Counted from the stretch's first letter, positions 8,458 through 16,495 are shown. The stretch is DNA of 64,000 nucleotides from Hymenobacter sp. BT559 (GCF_017571525.1 NZ_JAGETY010000007.1:220004-284003); one strand, 5' to 3'. A program made the numbers and translations. Notes: a model not told the origin generated them from the sequence alone.

Positions 8458-8625
8458 AACCGGCTGGGGTGGGACGACGGCCGGGTATTCAGAGTGTGGG
8501 ACGGAACCAGACGGGGTGGGACGACGGCTGGCAATGAGAATATGGGAACCGGCTGGGGTGGGACGACAGCCAGGCAACTTGAGAGTGTACAGCTAACCGG
8601 GTGGGACTCGCTAGCTGTTTGTGGG
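8458..8625. repeat. Four-unit tandem array of hairpin repeats with conserved GGGTGGGAC core
   Basis: Units start with AACC at 8458, 8505, 8547 and 8595 (spacing 47, 42, 48). The first three share the core GGGGTGGGACGAC at 8466, 8513 and 8555; the fourth keeps GGGTGGGAC at 8599. Bases flanking the core differ between units but stay complementary: CCGGC/GCCGG, CCAG/CTGG, GGCTG/CAGCC. This looks like a selected stem with a constant loop. Unit lengths are not all multiples of three and the units fall in different frames, so it is not a protein repeat. It occupies the gene-poor stretch between the TetR and SDR genes. Confidence 0.75.
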
Positions 8626-8655
8626 AACAATATTACAACAGAAAAGTAATTCGCG

Positions 8656-8696
8656 GTAAGTGTTAGCTCACTAGAAATGGGTGAGTAGACACTTAC
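8656..8696. repeat. Imperfect inverted repeat before the AT-rich ORF
   Basis: GTAAGTGT-TAG-CTCAC (8656-8671) faces GTGAG-TAG-ACACTTAC (8681-8696): 13 pairs interrupted by a three-base internal loop. It ends one base before the ATG at 8698. It could be an operator, a translational hairpin or the end of a decayed element. Confidence 0.45.
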
Positions 8697-8697
8697 T

Positions 8698-8952
8698 ATG
8701 CATTTTGAATGCTATTTTCCTGATTATCAAGGAGAAAAATTTCGTATAAAATTTTGTCATTTTCGGCAATCACTACCTACACTTACCAAAAACAGTCTTG
8801 GTAACGGAAAGCCCGCTGAAAACGATTGTGGACAAGATAACTACGTAAAATCTTCGAAAAAGGTCGTAGGCAACTCGGAGACGCTGGTAAAAGCGCACAA
8901 GGTGTTTATCGAGCAACGTAAAGCTGCGAACGAAAAATACGTTGATTTATAA
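8698..8952 (+). CDS. Doubtful 84-residue ORF in an AT-rich island
   Basis: I do not recognise this protein. The ORF is markedly AT-richer than its neighbours and uses codons rare elsewhere in the window (AAA, AAT, TTT, ATA). The product would be hydrophilic and basic, with no signal peptide or membrane segment. It overlaps the last six bases of the convergent SDR gene. Possible readings are a small acquired gene, a fragment of a decayed one, or non-coding DNA with a chance frame. The hairpin directly before the ATG and the repeat array upstream make the locus unusual. Confidence 0.3.
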   Translation: MHFECYFPDYQGEKFRIKFCHFRQSLPTLTKNSLGNGKPAENDCGQDNYVKSSKKVVGNSETLVKAHKVFIEQRKAANEKYVDL

Positions 8953-9732
8953 GTACTTTTCGTAGATGCCGGCCGCAATCTTCTCCACCAGAGGCTTGGG
9001 TACGACATTGGTAAGGCCAGCCGATACTTTATTAAGTACGCCGGGAATAAACTCTGCTTTCCCCGCAAACAGCGCCTTTAAACCCGCGTCGGCCACTTGG
9101 CTAGGGGTCATCGATACTTTATTGGCTACAGCTTGCAGCTCGCTGCCCATACCGGCGCGGTTGCCAAAGTCGGTGGCAGTGGCGCCTGGGCTAAGGCAGG
9201 TAACAGAAACGGTGCTGTCTTTCAGCTCGTAGCGCAGCCCCCGGCTAAAGCTCAGCAAAAACGCTTTGCTAGCCGCGTATACCGTAAGCGAAGGCACAGC
9301 CTGGTAGGCCGCCGTGCTGGCTACGTTGAGAATATACCCTTTGGCAGCCCGGCGCAGCAGCGGTAGCAGCGCATAAGTGAGCTGCACCGGCAGGTTGAGG
9401 TTGAGCTGCAGCATATTGAGCTGCTCCTCCAAGTTGAGCTTCTCAAAACGGCCCCAGAGGCCATAACCCGCATTATTGATGAGTACCGCTAGGCCCTCGG
9501 GCGCCTGGTGGGCCGCCCAGGTGGCTACCTCGGCAGCGGCATCGGGCTGCGTCAGGTCGAGAGCCAGTACTTCGGCCGTGCGCTGGTGTTGGGTTTTGAT
9601 TTCCTGCGCCAATGCCTGTAGCTGGTCGGCCGAGCGGGCTACCAGAAGTAAGTCGTAGCCGCGCTGGGCGAGGCCTAGCGCCAGCGCCCGGCCAATGCCG
9701 CGCGAGGCACCGGTAATAAGAGCAATCGGCAT
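8947..9732 (-). CDS. SDR family NAD(P)-dependent oxidoreductase
   Basis: Classical SDR of 261 residues with TGASRGIG (7-14), NNAG (86-89), catalytic Ser139, and YAASK with Tyr152 and Lys156. The LSPGATATDF segment and the C-terminal region resemble the DltE/YqjQ-like branch that acts on lipophilic ketones or acyl chains (family knowledge, moderate certainty). It is cytoplasmic. The next gene upstream in the same direction is the dioxygenase, separated by 164 bases that contain a palindromic repeat, so joint transcription is uncertain. Confidence 0.9.
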   Translation of the reverse strand: MPIALITGASRGIGRALALGLAQRGYDLLLVARSADQLQALAQEIKTQHQRTAEVLALDLTQPDAAAEVATWAAHQAPEGLAVLINNAGYGLWGRFEKLNLEEQLNMLQLNLNLPVQLTYALLPLLRRAAKGYILNVASTAAYQAVPSLTVYAASKAFLLSFSRGLRYELKDSTVSVTCLSPGATATDFGNRAGMGSELQAVANKVSMTPSQVADAGLKALFAGKAEFIPGVLNKVSAGLTNVVPKPLVEKIAAGIYEKYL

Positions 9733-9780
9733 TTAATAGAAGCAGAAAAGTGACAGACTAGTGCTTGGTTAAAAAAGAAC

Positions 9781-9862
9781 GTCATGCTGAGCCTGTCGAA
9801 GCAGTGCTACCAAACGGCACCCTAGCGGTGCGGCAGCTATGCTTCGACAAGCTCAGCATGAC
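9781..9862. repeat. REP-like palindromic element
   Basis: Arms 9781-9803 and 9840-9862 pair over 23 bases with one mismatch. The arm motif is GTCATGCTGAGC-N-TGTCGAAGCA. The 36-base spacer contains a second small hairpin (GCACC-CTAGC-GGTGC). Elements with this arm occur interspersed in many bacterial genomes (recollection, not checked). A related short form, GTCACGCTGAG, appears in the loop of the terminator at 13412-13461. Confidence 0.7.
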
Positions 9863-9896
9863 GGTCGGGTGCTGAGCGGCAGGCGTGAAGGCGTAC

Positions 9897-10712
9897 TTAT
9901 TTTACCAGGTGCAGGAAGCGCAGGTAAAAGGGCGTAGGGCTTTCCTCGCTCTTGGGCTGGTACTTGCCGCCGATGATGGGTACGTACATTACGCGACGCC
10001 GCGACTCGGGGCCCACCAGCGGCGACTGTGCCACGCGGTGCCACATGCGGCCATCGTGCACGGTGAGGTCGCCGGGCTCGGTTTCAATGGCAATTTCGTT
10101 CGGGTCGTAGTACACGTCCTTGTAGTACTTCTTGCGAAACAGCATCTTGCCCAGGCCCTGGCGGTGGGTGCCCGGTATCACGCGCAGGCCGCCGTTGGTG
10201 GCTTTGGTGCCGTCGAGGTGCAGGCCCACGTTGAGCATAGGCCGAATACGCTTGCCGTAGAATACATCGCGCAGCGAGTCGGTGTGCCAGCCCATCTGGC
10301 TGAACTCCGAGCCCTCCACGTTCACGTAATGGTTTACTACGAGGCCATCGCGCTCGTTTTCGCCCACGCGGCCACCTTCTATTTCGAGCAGCGGAAACAA
10401 GGCCTCGAAGCGCTTGTCTTGCAGCAGCTCGTGCAGCACCGGGCTGTGCTGCGAGGCAAAGGCAAAGCGCTGCACGATGGGCGAGCCATCCACATCCTTG
10501 CCATACTTAATAGGAACGCCATTTACCTTCTCTACCTGGTGGGCCAGCCAGTCAGCTTGCACGTCTTGCGTCGCCTTCAGGTAGGCTTGCACCTGCTCGG
10601 GCGAGGCGAAGGGGCGAAAATGCAAAAAACCGTATTTAGCAAAGAAGGCCCGCTGCTCGGCCGTCAGGGTCTGGCCAAGAGTAAAGCGCGGATAATCAGA
10701 TAAAGATGCCAT
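9897..10712 (-). CDS. Phytanoyl-CoA dioxygenase (PhyH) family protein
   Basis: Fe(II)/2-oxoglutarate-dependent oxygenase of 271 residues. The iron triad is probably His143 and Asp145 (GWHTDS) with His225 (GRMWHRVAQS), and GGLRVIPGTHRQG lies on the double-stranded beta helix. Bacterial PhyH proteins hydroxylate diverse small molecules, so the substrate is open. A minus-strand TATCTTTG box at 10769-10776 is the likely -7 element. The protein seems complete and cytoplasmic. Confidence 0.88.
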   Translation of the reverse strand: MASLSDYPRFTLGQTLTAEQRAFFAKYGFLHFRPFASPEQVQAYLKATQDVQADWLAHQVEKVNGVPIKYGKDVDGSPIVQRFAFASQHSPVLHELLQDKRFEALFPLLEIEGGRVGENERDGLVVNHYVNVEGSEFSQMGWHTDSLRDVFYGKRIRPMLNVGLHLDGTKATNGGLRVIPGTHRQGLGKMLFRKKYYKDVYYDPNEIAIETEPGDLTVHDGRMWHRVAQSPLVGPESRRRVMYVPIIGGKYQPKSEESPTPFYLRFLHLVK

Positions 10713-10768
10713 AGAGGGAAAAGCTGGCGGAAATAATTCCCGGCCACCCTGGGGTTCAAATGAAAGGG

Positions 10769-10776
10769 CAAAGATA
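10769..10776 (-). promoter_or_regulatory. -7 box of the PhyH gene
   Basis: TATCTTTG on the minus strand fits the Bacteroidota TAnnTTTG consensus and lies 57 bases before the PhyH start. No clear TTTG was found at -33. Confidence 0.5.
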
Positions 10777-11043
10777 CGCTAGCCGGCAGTCGTAGAGAAT
10801 GAGTAATTATTCACAGATTACTACGCCGCGCGGCCAATAACCGCTTTGTGCAGCAGGAAGTTTGCAGTAGAGGGTGCTTTTTAGGGGCTGTAGATGGACT
10901 TTTTACAACTTTTAACCCGCGTCATCCCTATAGGGTGCGCATGGTCGTGCTGACCCGGCCAGCCACTGTGCGCAAACTTGCGTTACTTGGAGCCTGCTAA
11001 GGTTTCCGGCTCTTTGCATCTAACCTCCTCCACCCAGCTCTCT
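10777..11043. other. Intergenic region between PhyH and HMG-CoA reductase genes
   Basis: Divergent promoter region with AT-rich stretches (for example 10798-10820). It includes TTTG at 10861-10864, but no matching -7 box was found for the rightward gene. No ORF, repeat or RNA gene was recognised. Confidence 0.5.
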
Positions 11044-12603
11044 ATGGCTTTCACGCCCAGCCCGATGCTTCTCAAGCTGCTCTACAACCGGGGTAGCCTC
11101 CACAACCTGCCCGAGGGTAAAGGCGTGGCGTTCAGCATCAAAAACCGCCTCGATACAGTGCGGCTCACCGGTTTGCAACGCGTAAAGCTCGGCGAGGTGG
11201 TAGTACCAGCCTCCCACATTCAGCTCGACCTGGGTGGGGGCGAGGTGCGCGCTGGGGCTAGCGTGGCGGCCGATGGGCAGGCTATTGAGCTGCCCGTGGG
11301 CCGCACCATCACCTTTGTGCTCGATACGCCCCCCTTGGCCGAAGGCATGCACCAGCTGCAGGCGCAGTTCAGTACCGATGCGTTTGGCGAGCTGAGCGTG
11401 GAGGTGGAAGATGCCATTGTGAGCCACGATGGCCGGGTACGCATTCCGCGCTCCGACGAAGACGACTATGCTGAGGCCGCCATTCAAGCTCGCCAGCGCT
11501 TTGCCGAGCAGTTTACGCAGCAAGAATACACGCACCTCAAACACTACTCCTTTGACCCGCACGCCCTGAAGGGCAACTGCGAGCACTTTATGGGAGTGGC
11601 GCAGGTACCAGTAGGGCTAGCGGGCCCGCTGCACGTAAACGGCGAGCACGCGCAGGGCGAGTTTCTCATCCCGATGGCCACTACCGAGGGCACCCTGGTA
11701 GCCAGCTACAACCGCGGCATGCAGGTGCTCAACCTGTGCGGCGGCGTGAAGTGCACCGTCATTGGCGATGCGATGCAGCGGGCGCCGGTGTTTGTATTCG
11801 ACGATGCGCGCGGCGCGCGCGACTTTGGCCGCTGGGTGGCCGAGAGCCTGGAGCAAATCAGGCCCGAGGCCGAAAGCACCTCGCGGGTGGCCAAGCTGCA
11901 ATACATTGATACCTATCTGAGTAACAAGTTTGCCTACCTGCGCTTCAACTTCTCGACCGGCGACGCAGCTGGCCAGAACATGGTGGGCCGGGCCACGTTT
12001 GCGGCCTGCTCCTGGATTTTGGAACACTACAAAGGCGCGCCCATCCGGCATTTCTACCTCGAGTCGAATTTCGCCACCGACAAGAAAGCCAGCCAGATAA
12101 ACGTGATGCGCACCCGCGGCAAACGGGTGGTGGCCGAGGCCGTGATTCGGCGCGATGTGCTGCAGCAGCGCATGCGCGTAACGCCCGAACAGCTGGCCTA
12201 CCACGGGCAGGTGAGCAACGTAGGGGCTTTTCTGTCAGGCGCTAATAATAACGGCGCGCACTCGGCCAATGGCATTACGGCGCTCTTCATCGCCACGGGC
12301 CAGGACGTAGCCAACGTGAGCGAGTCGAGCGCCGGTGTGTTGTATTCGGAGGTGACGAAGGAGGGCGACTTGTACATCAACATCACCATTCCATCGCTCA
12401 TCGTGGCCACTCACGGCGGCGGCACGGGGCTAGCCACCCAAAACGAATGCCTGCGCATGCTAGGCTGCGTGGGCCAGGGCACGGTCTACAAGTTTGCCGA
12501 AATAGTAGCCGGCGTGGTGCTGGCCGGCGAGCTGAGCCTGGGTGCCGCCATCAGCAGCAGCGACTGGGTGAGCAGCCACGAGCAGTACGGCCGCAACCGC
12601 TAG
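11044..12603 (+). CDS. Hydroxymethylglutaryl-CoA reductase with N-terminal extension
   Basis: Makes mevalonate from HMG-CoA, the committed step of the mevalonate route to isoprenoids. From ATG 11044 the protein has 519 residues; TTG at 10978 would add 22. The catalytic half carries all four expected residues: Glu215 in MATTEGTLVAS, Lys347 in TDKKAS, Asp421 in GQDVANV and His512 in SSHEQYGRNR. GDAAGQNM (306-313) and THGGGTGLATQ support cofactor binding. The order and the C-terminal His resemble class I rather than Pseudomonas-type class II enzymes. Residues 1-150 form an extra beta-rich domain not found in the minimal catalytic core. There is no membrane segment. Confidence 0.93.
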   Translation: MAFTPSPMLLKLLYNRGSLHNLPEGKGVAFSIKNRLDTVRLTGLQRVKLGEVVVPASHIQLDLGGGEVRAGASVAADGQAIELPVGRTITFVLDTPPLAEGMHQLQAQFSTDAFGELSVEVEDAIVSHDGRVRIPRSDEDDYAEAAIQARQRFAEQFTQQEYTHLKHYSFDPHALKGNCEHFMGVAQVPVGLAGPLHVNGEHAQGEFLIPMATTEGTLVASYNRGMQVLNLCGGVKCTVIGDAMQRAPVFVFDDARGARDFGRWVAESLEQIRPEAESTSRVAKLQYIDTYLSNKFAYLRFNFSTGDAAGQNMVGRATFAACSWILEHYKGAPIRHFYLESNFATDKKASQINVMRTRGKRVVAEAVIRRDVLQQRMRVTPEQLAYHGQVSNVGAFLSGANNNGAHSANGITALFIATGQDVANVSESSAGVLYSEVTKEGDLYINITIPSLIVATHGGGTGLATQNECLRMLGCVGQGTVYKFAEIVAGVVLAGELSLGAAISSSDWVSSHEQYGRNR

Positions 12604-12635
12604 GGGCTAGGTAGTTGCGCAGCCAGGGGCCTACG

Positions 12636-12643
12636 TATCTTTG
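12636..12643 (+). promoter_or_regulatory. -7 box of the exported unknown gene
   Basis: TATCTTTG matches TAnnTTTG. A weak -33 (AGTTG at 12613-12617) lies 18 bases upstream. The gene starts 34 bases downstream. Confidence 0.5.
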
Positions 12644-12676
12644 AGCTACGTACTTCCTTCCCTTCTGCATTAGTAA

Positions 12677-13408
12677 GTGAAAATGTTATTTTTCACGCTG
12701 CTGTTCGCAGCGTGTTCTGCCCCGGCCTGGGCCCAGGCTAGCCGTGCGGCCGACCCAGGCCGTGCGCTCTATCGGGAAGCAAATACCCCGGTGGCCGCCC
12801 TGCGCACCCGCGCGGCCACTAGCCAGCACGAAAACGAGTTTCTCAACAAAGGCACCTACGAAACCGGCTACCTGCGTGCGCTCGATGGCCGGCGCATCCT
12901 GGTGCTGGGCCTGCGCTACCACGTGGGCCAGCGCGTGGTGCAGGTGCAAGATTCGATGCAGGCCGACAGCACCCACTACTGGCCTCTGGCCGCCGTGCGC
13001 GGTTTCGACCTGGGCACTGAAGACGATGCTCCCTTAGCCAATTCGCCGGATGCCGTGGTTGGGGTGCGCCGCTATCGTGCCCGGCTGGTGCAAGAGGGCA
13101 AGCAAGGCACCCGGCGCGAAGCAGTACAAGTGTTGACTTCTATCGACTCGGGGCCGCTGCTACTGGCCTGGCTGCCAGTAGTGCCCGAGCCTGCGGGCCT
13201 TGCGCAAGTGCTGGTAGCGGGCCCCGGCACCACCCCCACCGAGCCGCTTCGCCCGCTGGAGCTGACCGAAGCGGCCGTGCTGCGCCTCTGCGGCAGCCGC
13301 GCCGCTGAAGTGCGCACCTTCGCCAGCGCCCGCCACTTGCGCTTCGACCAACCTGCTGACGTAGCCAAGCTGTTTGACTACTACAACCGGGTGGCAGTGG
13401 CGAAGTAG
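12677..13408 (+). CDS. Exported protein of unknown function
   Basis: A 243-residue protein that I do not recognise. It opens with a signal peptide (MKMLFFTLLFAACSAPAWAQ) predicted to be cut after AWA, so it is periplasmic or surface-exposed. The GTG start at 12677 or ATG at 12683 gives nearly the same product. The mature part is mixed alpha/beta with no cysteine cluster or catalytic motif; one Cys lies near residue 210. It has its own -7 box, stands alone after the HMG-CoA reductase gene, and ends at a bidirectional terminator. Confidence 0.7.
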   Translation: MKMLFFTLLFAACSAPAWAQASRAADPGRALYREANTPVAALRTRAATSQHENEFLNKGTYETGYLRALDGRRILVLGLRYHVGQRVVQVQDSMQADSTHYWPLAAVRGFDLGTEDDAPLANSPDAVVGVRRYRARLVQEGKQGTRREAVQVLTSIDSGPLLLAWLPVVPEPAGLAQVLVAGPGTTPTEPLRPLELTEAAVLRLCGSRAAEVRTFASARHLRFDQPADVAKLFDYYNRVAVAK

Positions 13409-13411
13409 GTA

Positions 13412-13461
13412 TAAAAGTTATCTGTCACGCTGAGTTCGCGAGGCATGACAGATAACTTTTA
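13412..13461. terminator. Bidirectional terminator, 16-base perfect arms
   Basis: 13412-13427 and 13446-13461 are exact reverse complements starting TAAAAG and ending CTTTTA. They separate the exported unknown from the convergent protease gene. The 18-base loop resembles the CTGAG portion of the REP-like element. Confidence 0.75.
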
Positions 13462-13467
13462 CCGCCT

Positions 13468-15150
13468 TTATTTCCCCAGCAGGGCTAGCTGCGCCGTGCT
13501 ATCTTGCACCACGTGCAGGGCTTGCTGTAGCTCTAAGTCTGTATCGCGCAGCACGGCGCGGCTCGCCTCAGGGCCGTAGGCGCTACGCGCGATATTGGCC
13601 TTGAGGCTGGCCCGTAGCGCCGGCGCGCACCGGCGCAGGGCCGCCGGGTCAGGCCGCAGGCCGGCTTTGGCAGCCAGGCGCACGAGGCCGTCGAGCTCGG
13701 TATCGGTGACGCGAAACACCGCTTGATACTGCGCAAAGCGCAGGCCGGCTAGCTCGGCTTTGTGCTGACGGTAGAAGGCTAGCGAGTAGGCCCATACAGC
13801 GCCTGAGCGTTGCAGCTCGGTGTAATAAGCGGAATGAAGCAGCGTATCGCGGGCCACAAACACATCGGGCATAATGCCGCCGCCGCCGTACACCACCCGG
13901 CCGTGGTCGGTACGGAAGCGCTGCTCCTGGGCAAAATGCACGCTGTCGGCCGAGGCCAGCTCCCCGTGCTGCTCGCGCTCAGTGAGCTCGCGGTTGTAGC
14001 TGGCGCGGTCGGCGCCGTAGGGCTTCTGAATGCAGCGGCCTACGGGCGTGTAGTAGCGCGCCACCGTCAGGCGCAGCTCGCCGCCTTCCTGTAAGGCAAT
14101 AGGCTGCTGCACCAAGCCCTTGCCAAAAGTGCGGCGGCCCACCAGCAGGGCGCGGTCGTGGTCTTGCAGGGCGCCGGCCAGCACTTCGGCGGCAGAGGCA
14201 CTGTTTTCATCTACCAGCACCACCAGCGGGCCCTGTTCCCAGTCGCCGGCTACGTGGGCGTAAGTTTGGGTAGCATACTGCTCGTCTTTGCCCACCGTGT
14301 ACACGATTTTGCGCGAGCCACCGATAAACTCGTCGGCTAGCCGGGTGGCGCGGTCAAGGTAGCCACCCGGGTTGCCGCGCAGGTCGAGCACCAGCCGCTT
14401 CAGGCCCTGGCGCTGCAAGTCGGCTAGCTGGGCTTTAAACTCCTCGTACGTATTGGTGGCGAAGCGGTCGACTTTGATGTAGCCAGTTTGCCCATCTTCC
14501 AGCAGCACGCCCGGCTCTACCGAATTGTTGGCTAGCCGGCCCCGGTTGAGATGCACGGCCAGGGACTGCGGCTGGCCCGGCCGGGCCACTACCAGGATCA
14601 GGCTGGCGCCGCGTGGCCCGCGTAGCAGCTGGGCTAGCTGAGTGGGGCTCAAGTGGGTACCTGCCACCGGCTGGTTACCCACGCGCAGCAGCTGGTCGCC
14701 AGGCAATAGGCCCGCTGCCTCGGCCGGGCCGCCTGCCAGGGTGGTCACGACCGTAGCCGTATCCCTGAAAAAGTTAAAATCGAGCCCCGCCCCGTCGAAG
14801 CTGCTTTGCAGGAAGGCATCAACCTGCTCGCGGTCCTTGGCGGGGATGTAGACCGAGTGCGGGTCGAGCTTACCCAGCAGCTGCGCCACGGCGTAGTTGG
14901 TGAGCCCGTCGGCATCGACCGAGTCGACGTAGTCGCGGTCGATATAGCTTAGAATCTCCTTGTAGCGCAGGTAGCCCCTAGCCGTAGCCTCCGGGTTCTC
15001 AGTGGTAGGGCGGAATAAGTTGGTGCCTAGTATGATACCGACGCCTAGCGTAAGCAACGGAAACAACGCCAAGCGGTAGCCCCGGCCCCGGCGGGGGGGC
15101 ACCGCCGTAGCGGGCTCAACAGCGCGGGGCGATGGCAGTGGGGCGGACAT
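13468..15150 (-). CDS. S41 family C-terminal processing peptidase
   Basis: Periplasmic Ser-Lys protease of 560 residues. An N-terminal membrane anchor lies at about 27-44, a PDZ domain at about 115-200 and the S41 core at about 225-390. The Ser in NSASAAE (316-322) and Lys344 in TFGKGLVQ form the expected catalytic dyad. Such Ctp proteases trim or degrade proteins with nonpolar C termini at the envelope. A C-terminal extension of about 170 residues is shared with many Bacteroidota members (recollection). It is divergent from ruvX, and a minus-strand TAAATTTG at 15210-15217 could be its -7 box. Confidence 0.92.
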   Translation of the reverse strand: MSAPLPSPRAVEPATAVPPRRGRGYRLALFPLLTLGVGIILGTNLFRPTTENPEATARGYLRYKEILSYIDRDYVDSVDADGLTNYAVAQLLGKLDPHSVYIPAKDREQVDAFLQSSFDGAGLDFNFFRDTATVVTTLAGGPAEAAGLLPGDQLLRVGNQPVAGTHLSPTQLAQLLRGPRGASLILVVARPGQPQSLAVHLNRGRLANNSVEPGVLLEDGQTGYIKVDRFATNTYEEFKAQLADLQRQGLKRLVLDLRGNPGGYLDRATRLADEFIGGSRKIVYTVGKDEQYATQTYAHVAGDWEQGPLVVLVDENSASAAEVLAGALQDHDRALLVGRRTFGKGLVQQPIALQEGGELRLTVARYYTPVGRCIQKPYGADRASYNRELTEREQHGELASADSVHFAQEQRFRTDHGRVVYGGGGIMPDVFVARDTLLHSAYYTELQRSGAVWAYSLAFYRQHKAELAGLRFAQYQAVFRVTDTELDGLVRLAAKAGLRPDPAALRRCAPALRASLKANIARSAYGPEASRAVLRDTDLELQQALHVVQDSTAQLALLGK

Positions 15151-15378
15151 AAACGAATCCGCAGCGCGGATAAATCAAGCTGTACTAGCCGAAGGAGCTA
15201 TTACTCAATCAAATTTAGGCTGGCCCTGGCACATCAGCGCCGCCAAGGTCAGCTAGGGAGGCGGTTTCTGCCTAAGCCTAAACTTTTTCTCCGCAAAAGC
15301 CAAAAGTGTTGGGATAGTGCTAGCTGCGCTAGCCCTTGGCCGTCGCCTCAGCAGCTGGGCGGCCCTGCGCCGGGGCCG

Positions 15379-15386
15379 TATCTTTG
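15379..15386 (+). promoter_or_regulatory. -7 box of ruvX-def
   Basis: TATCTTTG matches TAnnTTTG and lies 20 bases before the ruvX ATG. No convincing -33 TTTG was found. Confidence 0.45.
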
Positions 15387-15405
15387 TGGTTTACCGCGTT
15401 TGCTT

Positions 15406-15837
15406 ATGTCTACTCCCACCACCGGCCGCATTCTGGCCATCGACTACGGCCACAAGCGGGTGGGGCTAGCCATTACCGACCCGCTGCAGCTCATCGCCTC
15501 GCCGCTCGATACCATTCACAGCCAGGATTTGGTGAAGTTCGTGCTCGACCATCACCGGCGCGAGCCGCTGGCGGCCGTGGTGGTGGGTATGCCCCGCACG
15601 CTGCTCAACGAGCCCACCGACTCGACCAGCGCCGTGGTAGGATTGCTGCGCCGTCTGCGCCGCGAGCTGCCCGAGCTGGCCATCCACGAAATCGACGAGC
15701 GCTTTACCTCGCGGCTGGCCAAGCAGGCTATGCTGGCCGGCGGCCTGGGCCGCAAGGCTCGCCAGGACAAAGCCACGGTAGACAAGGTGAGCGCCGCGCT
15801 AATACTCCAGTCTTTTCTAGAATCCCCTCTACGCTAA
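15406..15837 (+). CDS. ruvX: Putative Holliday junction resolvase RuvX (YqgF)
   Basis: RNase H-fold protein of 143 residues. ILAIDYGHKRVGLAI carries the first acidic catalytic residue, VVVGMPRTLL follows, and DERFTSR supplies the next acidic site, all family hallmarks. It is linked to 16S rRNA 5' processing and to Holliday junction metabolism (family knowledge). ATG 15406 is preferred over TTG 15400. Its stop codon overlaps the def start in TAATG, so the two are translationally coupled. Confidence 0.93.
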   Translation: MSTPTTGRILAIDYGHKRVGLAITDPLQLIASPLDTIHSQDLVKFVLDHHRREPLAAVVVGMPRTLLNEPTDSTSAVVGLLRRLRRELPELAIHEIDERFTSRLAKQAMLAGGLGRKARQDKATVDKVSAALILQSFLESPLR

Positions 15838-16463
15838 TGATTCTCCCGATTGTTGCCATCGGCGACCCCGTACTCAAGACGCTCGCCAAAGACCTGCCCA
15901 CCGACCTGCCCGCCACCGACCTGCAAAAGCTGGTGCAGGATATGTTTGAAACCATGTATTCGGCTCACGGTGTGGGCCTGGCCGCCCCTCAGATTGGGCG
16001 CGCCGTGCGCTTGTTCGTGATGGACTCGGGCCCCATGCTAGGCCCCGATGAGGACGACGAAGACGACGAGCCCGTAGAAGTGGCCGCGCCCGACGAAATC
16101 CAGGAAACGCCCATCAAGCGCGCCTTCATCAACCCCCAAATGCTGAGCGAAACCGGCGAGCCCTGGGGCTTTGAGGAAGGTTGCCTCAGCATTCCGGGTG
16201 TGCGCGAGCTGGTGCAGCGCTGCCCCAATATCGTGCTGCGCTATGAGGATGAAAACCGCCAGGTGCACGAGGAGGCCTTCAGCGGCATGGCGGCTCGCAT
16301 CATCCAGCACGAGTACGACCACCTGGAAGGTATCCTGTTCACCGACAAGCTATCAGCTTTTAAAAAGCAGCTGCTGAAAGGCCGGTTGGCTCGTATCAGC
16401 AAGGGCGATGTGAAGCACGACTACCGCATGAAGTTTGCCGCTAGCGCGGGCGGCCGCCGCTAG
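15837..16463 (+). CDS. def: Peptide deformylase
   Basis: Removes the formyl group from nascent proteins; a metalloenzyme of 208 residues. All three motifs are intact: GVGLAAPQ (45-52), EGCLS (114-118, metal Cys) and QHEYDH (157-162, two metal His and the catalytic Glu). Residues 70-79 are almost entirely Asp/Glu (DEDDEDDE), an acidic insertion that standard deformylases lack. The frame is open upstream through ruvX, but ATG 15837 in the TAATG overlap is the sensible start. A hairpin terminator follows. Confidence 0.95.
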   Translation: MILPIVAIGDPVLKTLAKDLPTDLPATDLQKLVQDMFETMYSAHGVGLAAPQIGRAVRLFVMDSGPMLGPDEDDEDDEPVEVAAPDEIQETPIKRAFINPQMLSETGEPWGFEEGCLSIPGVRELVQRCPNIVLRYEDENRQVHEEAFSGMAARIIQHEYDHLEGILFTDKLSAFKKQLLKGRLARISKGDVKHDYRMKFAASAGGRR

Positions 16464-16495
16464 GCCCTCTAACCAGGCACATTATCTTAAACTGG

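Noticed and set aside
8458..8625. CRISPR-like array
   Set aside because: Only four units, unequal spacing, imperfect repeats whose arms covary, no spacer-like unique sequence of constant length, and no cas gene in the window.
8368..8649. Short ORFs on both strands through the hairpin array
   Set aside because: Units fall in different frames, so no repeated peptide results. The apparent proteins are by-products of the repeat.
9885..10703. 272-residue plus-strand open frame
   Set aside because: Antisense to the PhyH gene, which keeps its iron-binding residues; shadow frame.
15336..15836. Upstream extension of the def reading frame
   Set aside because: Runs through ruvX in another frame. The deformylase begins at ATG 15837 with its conserved N terminus.
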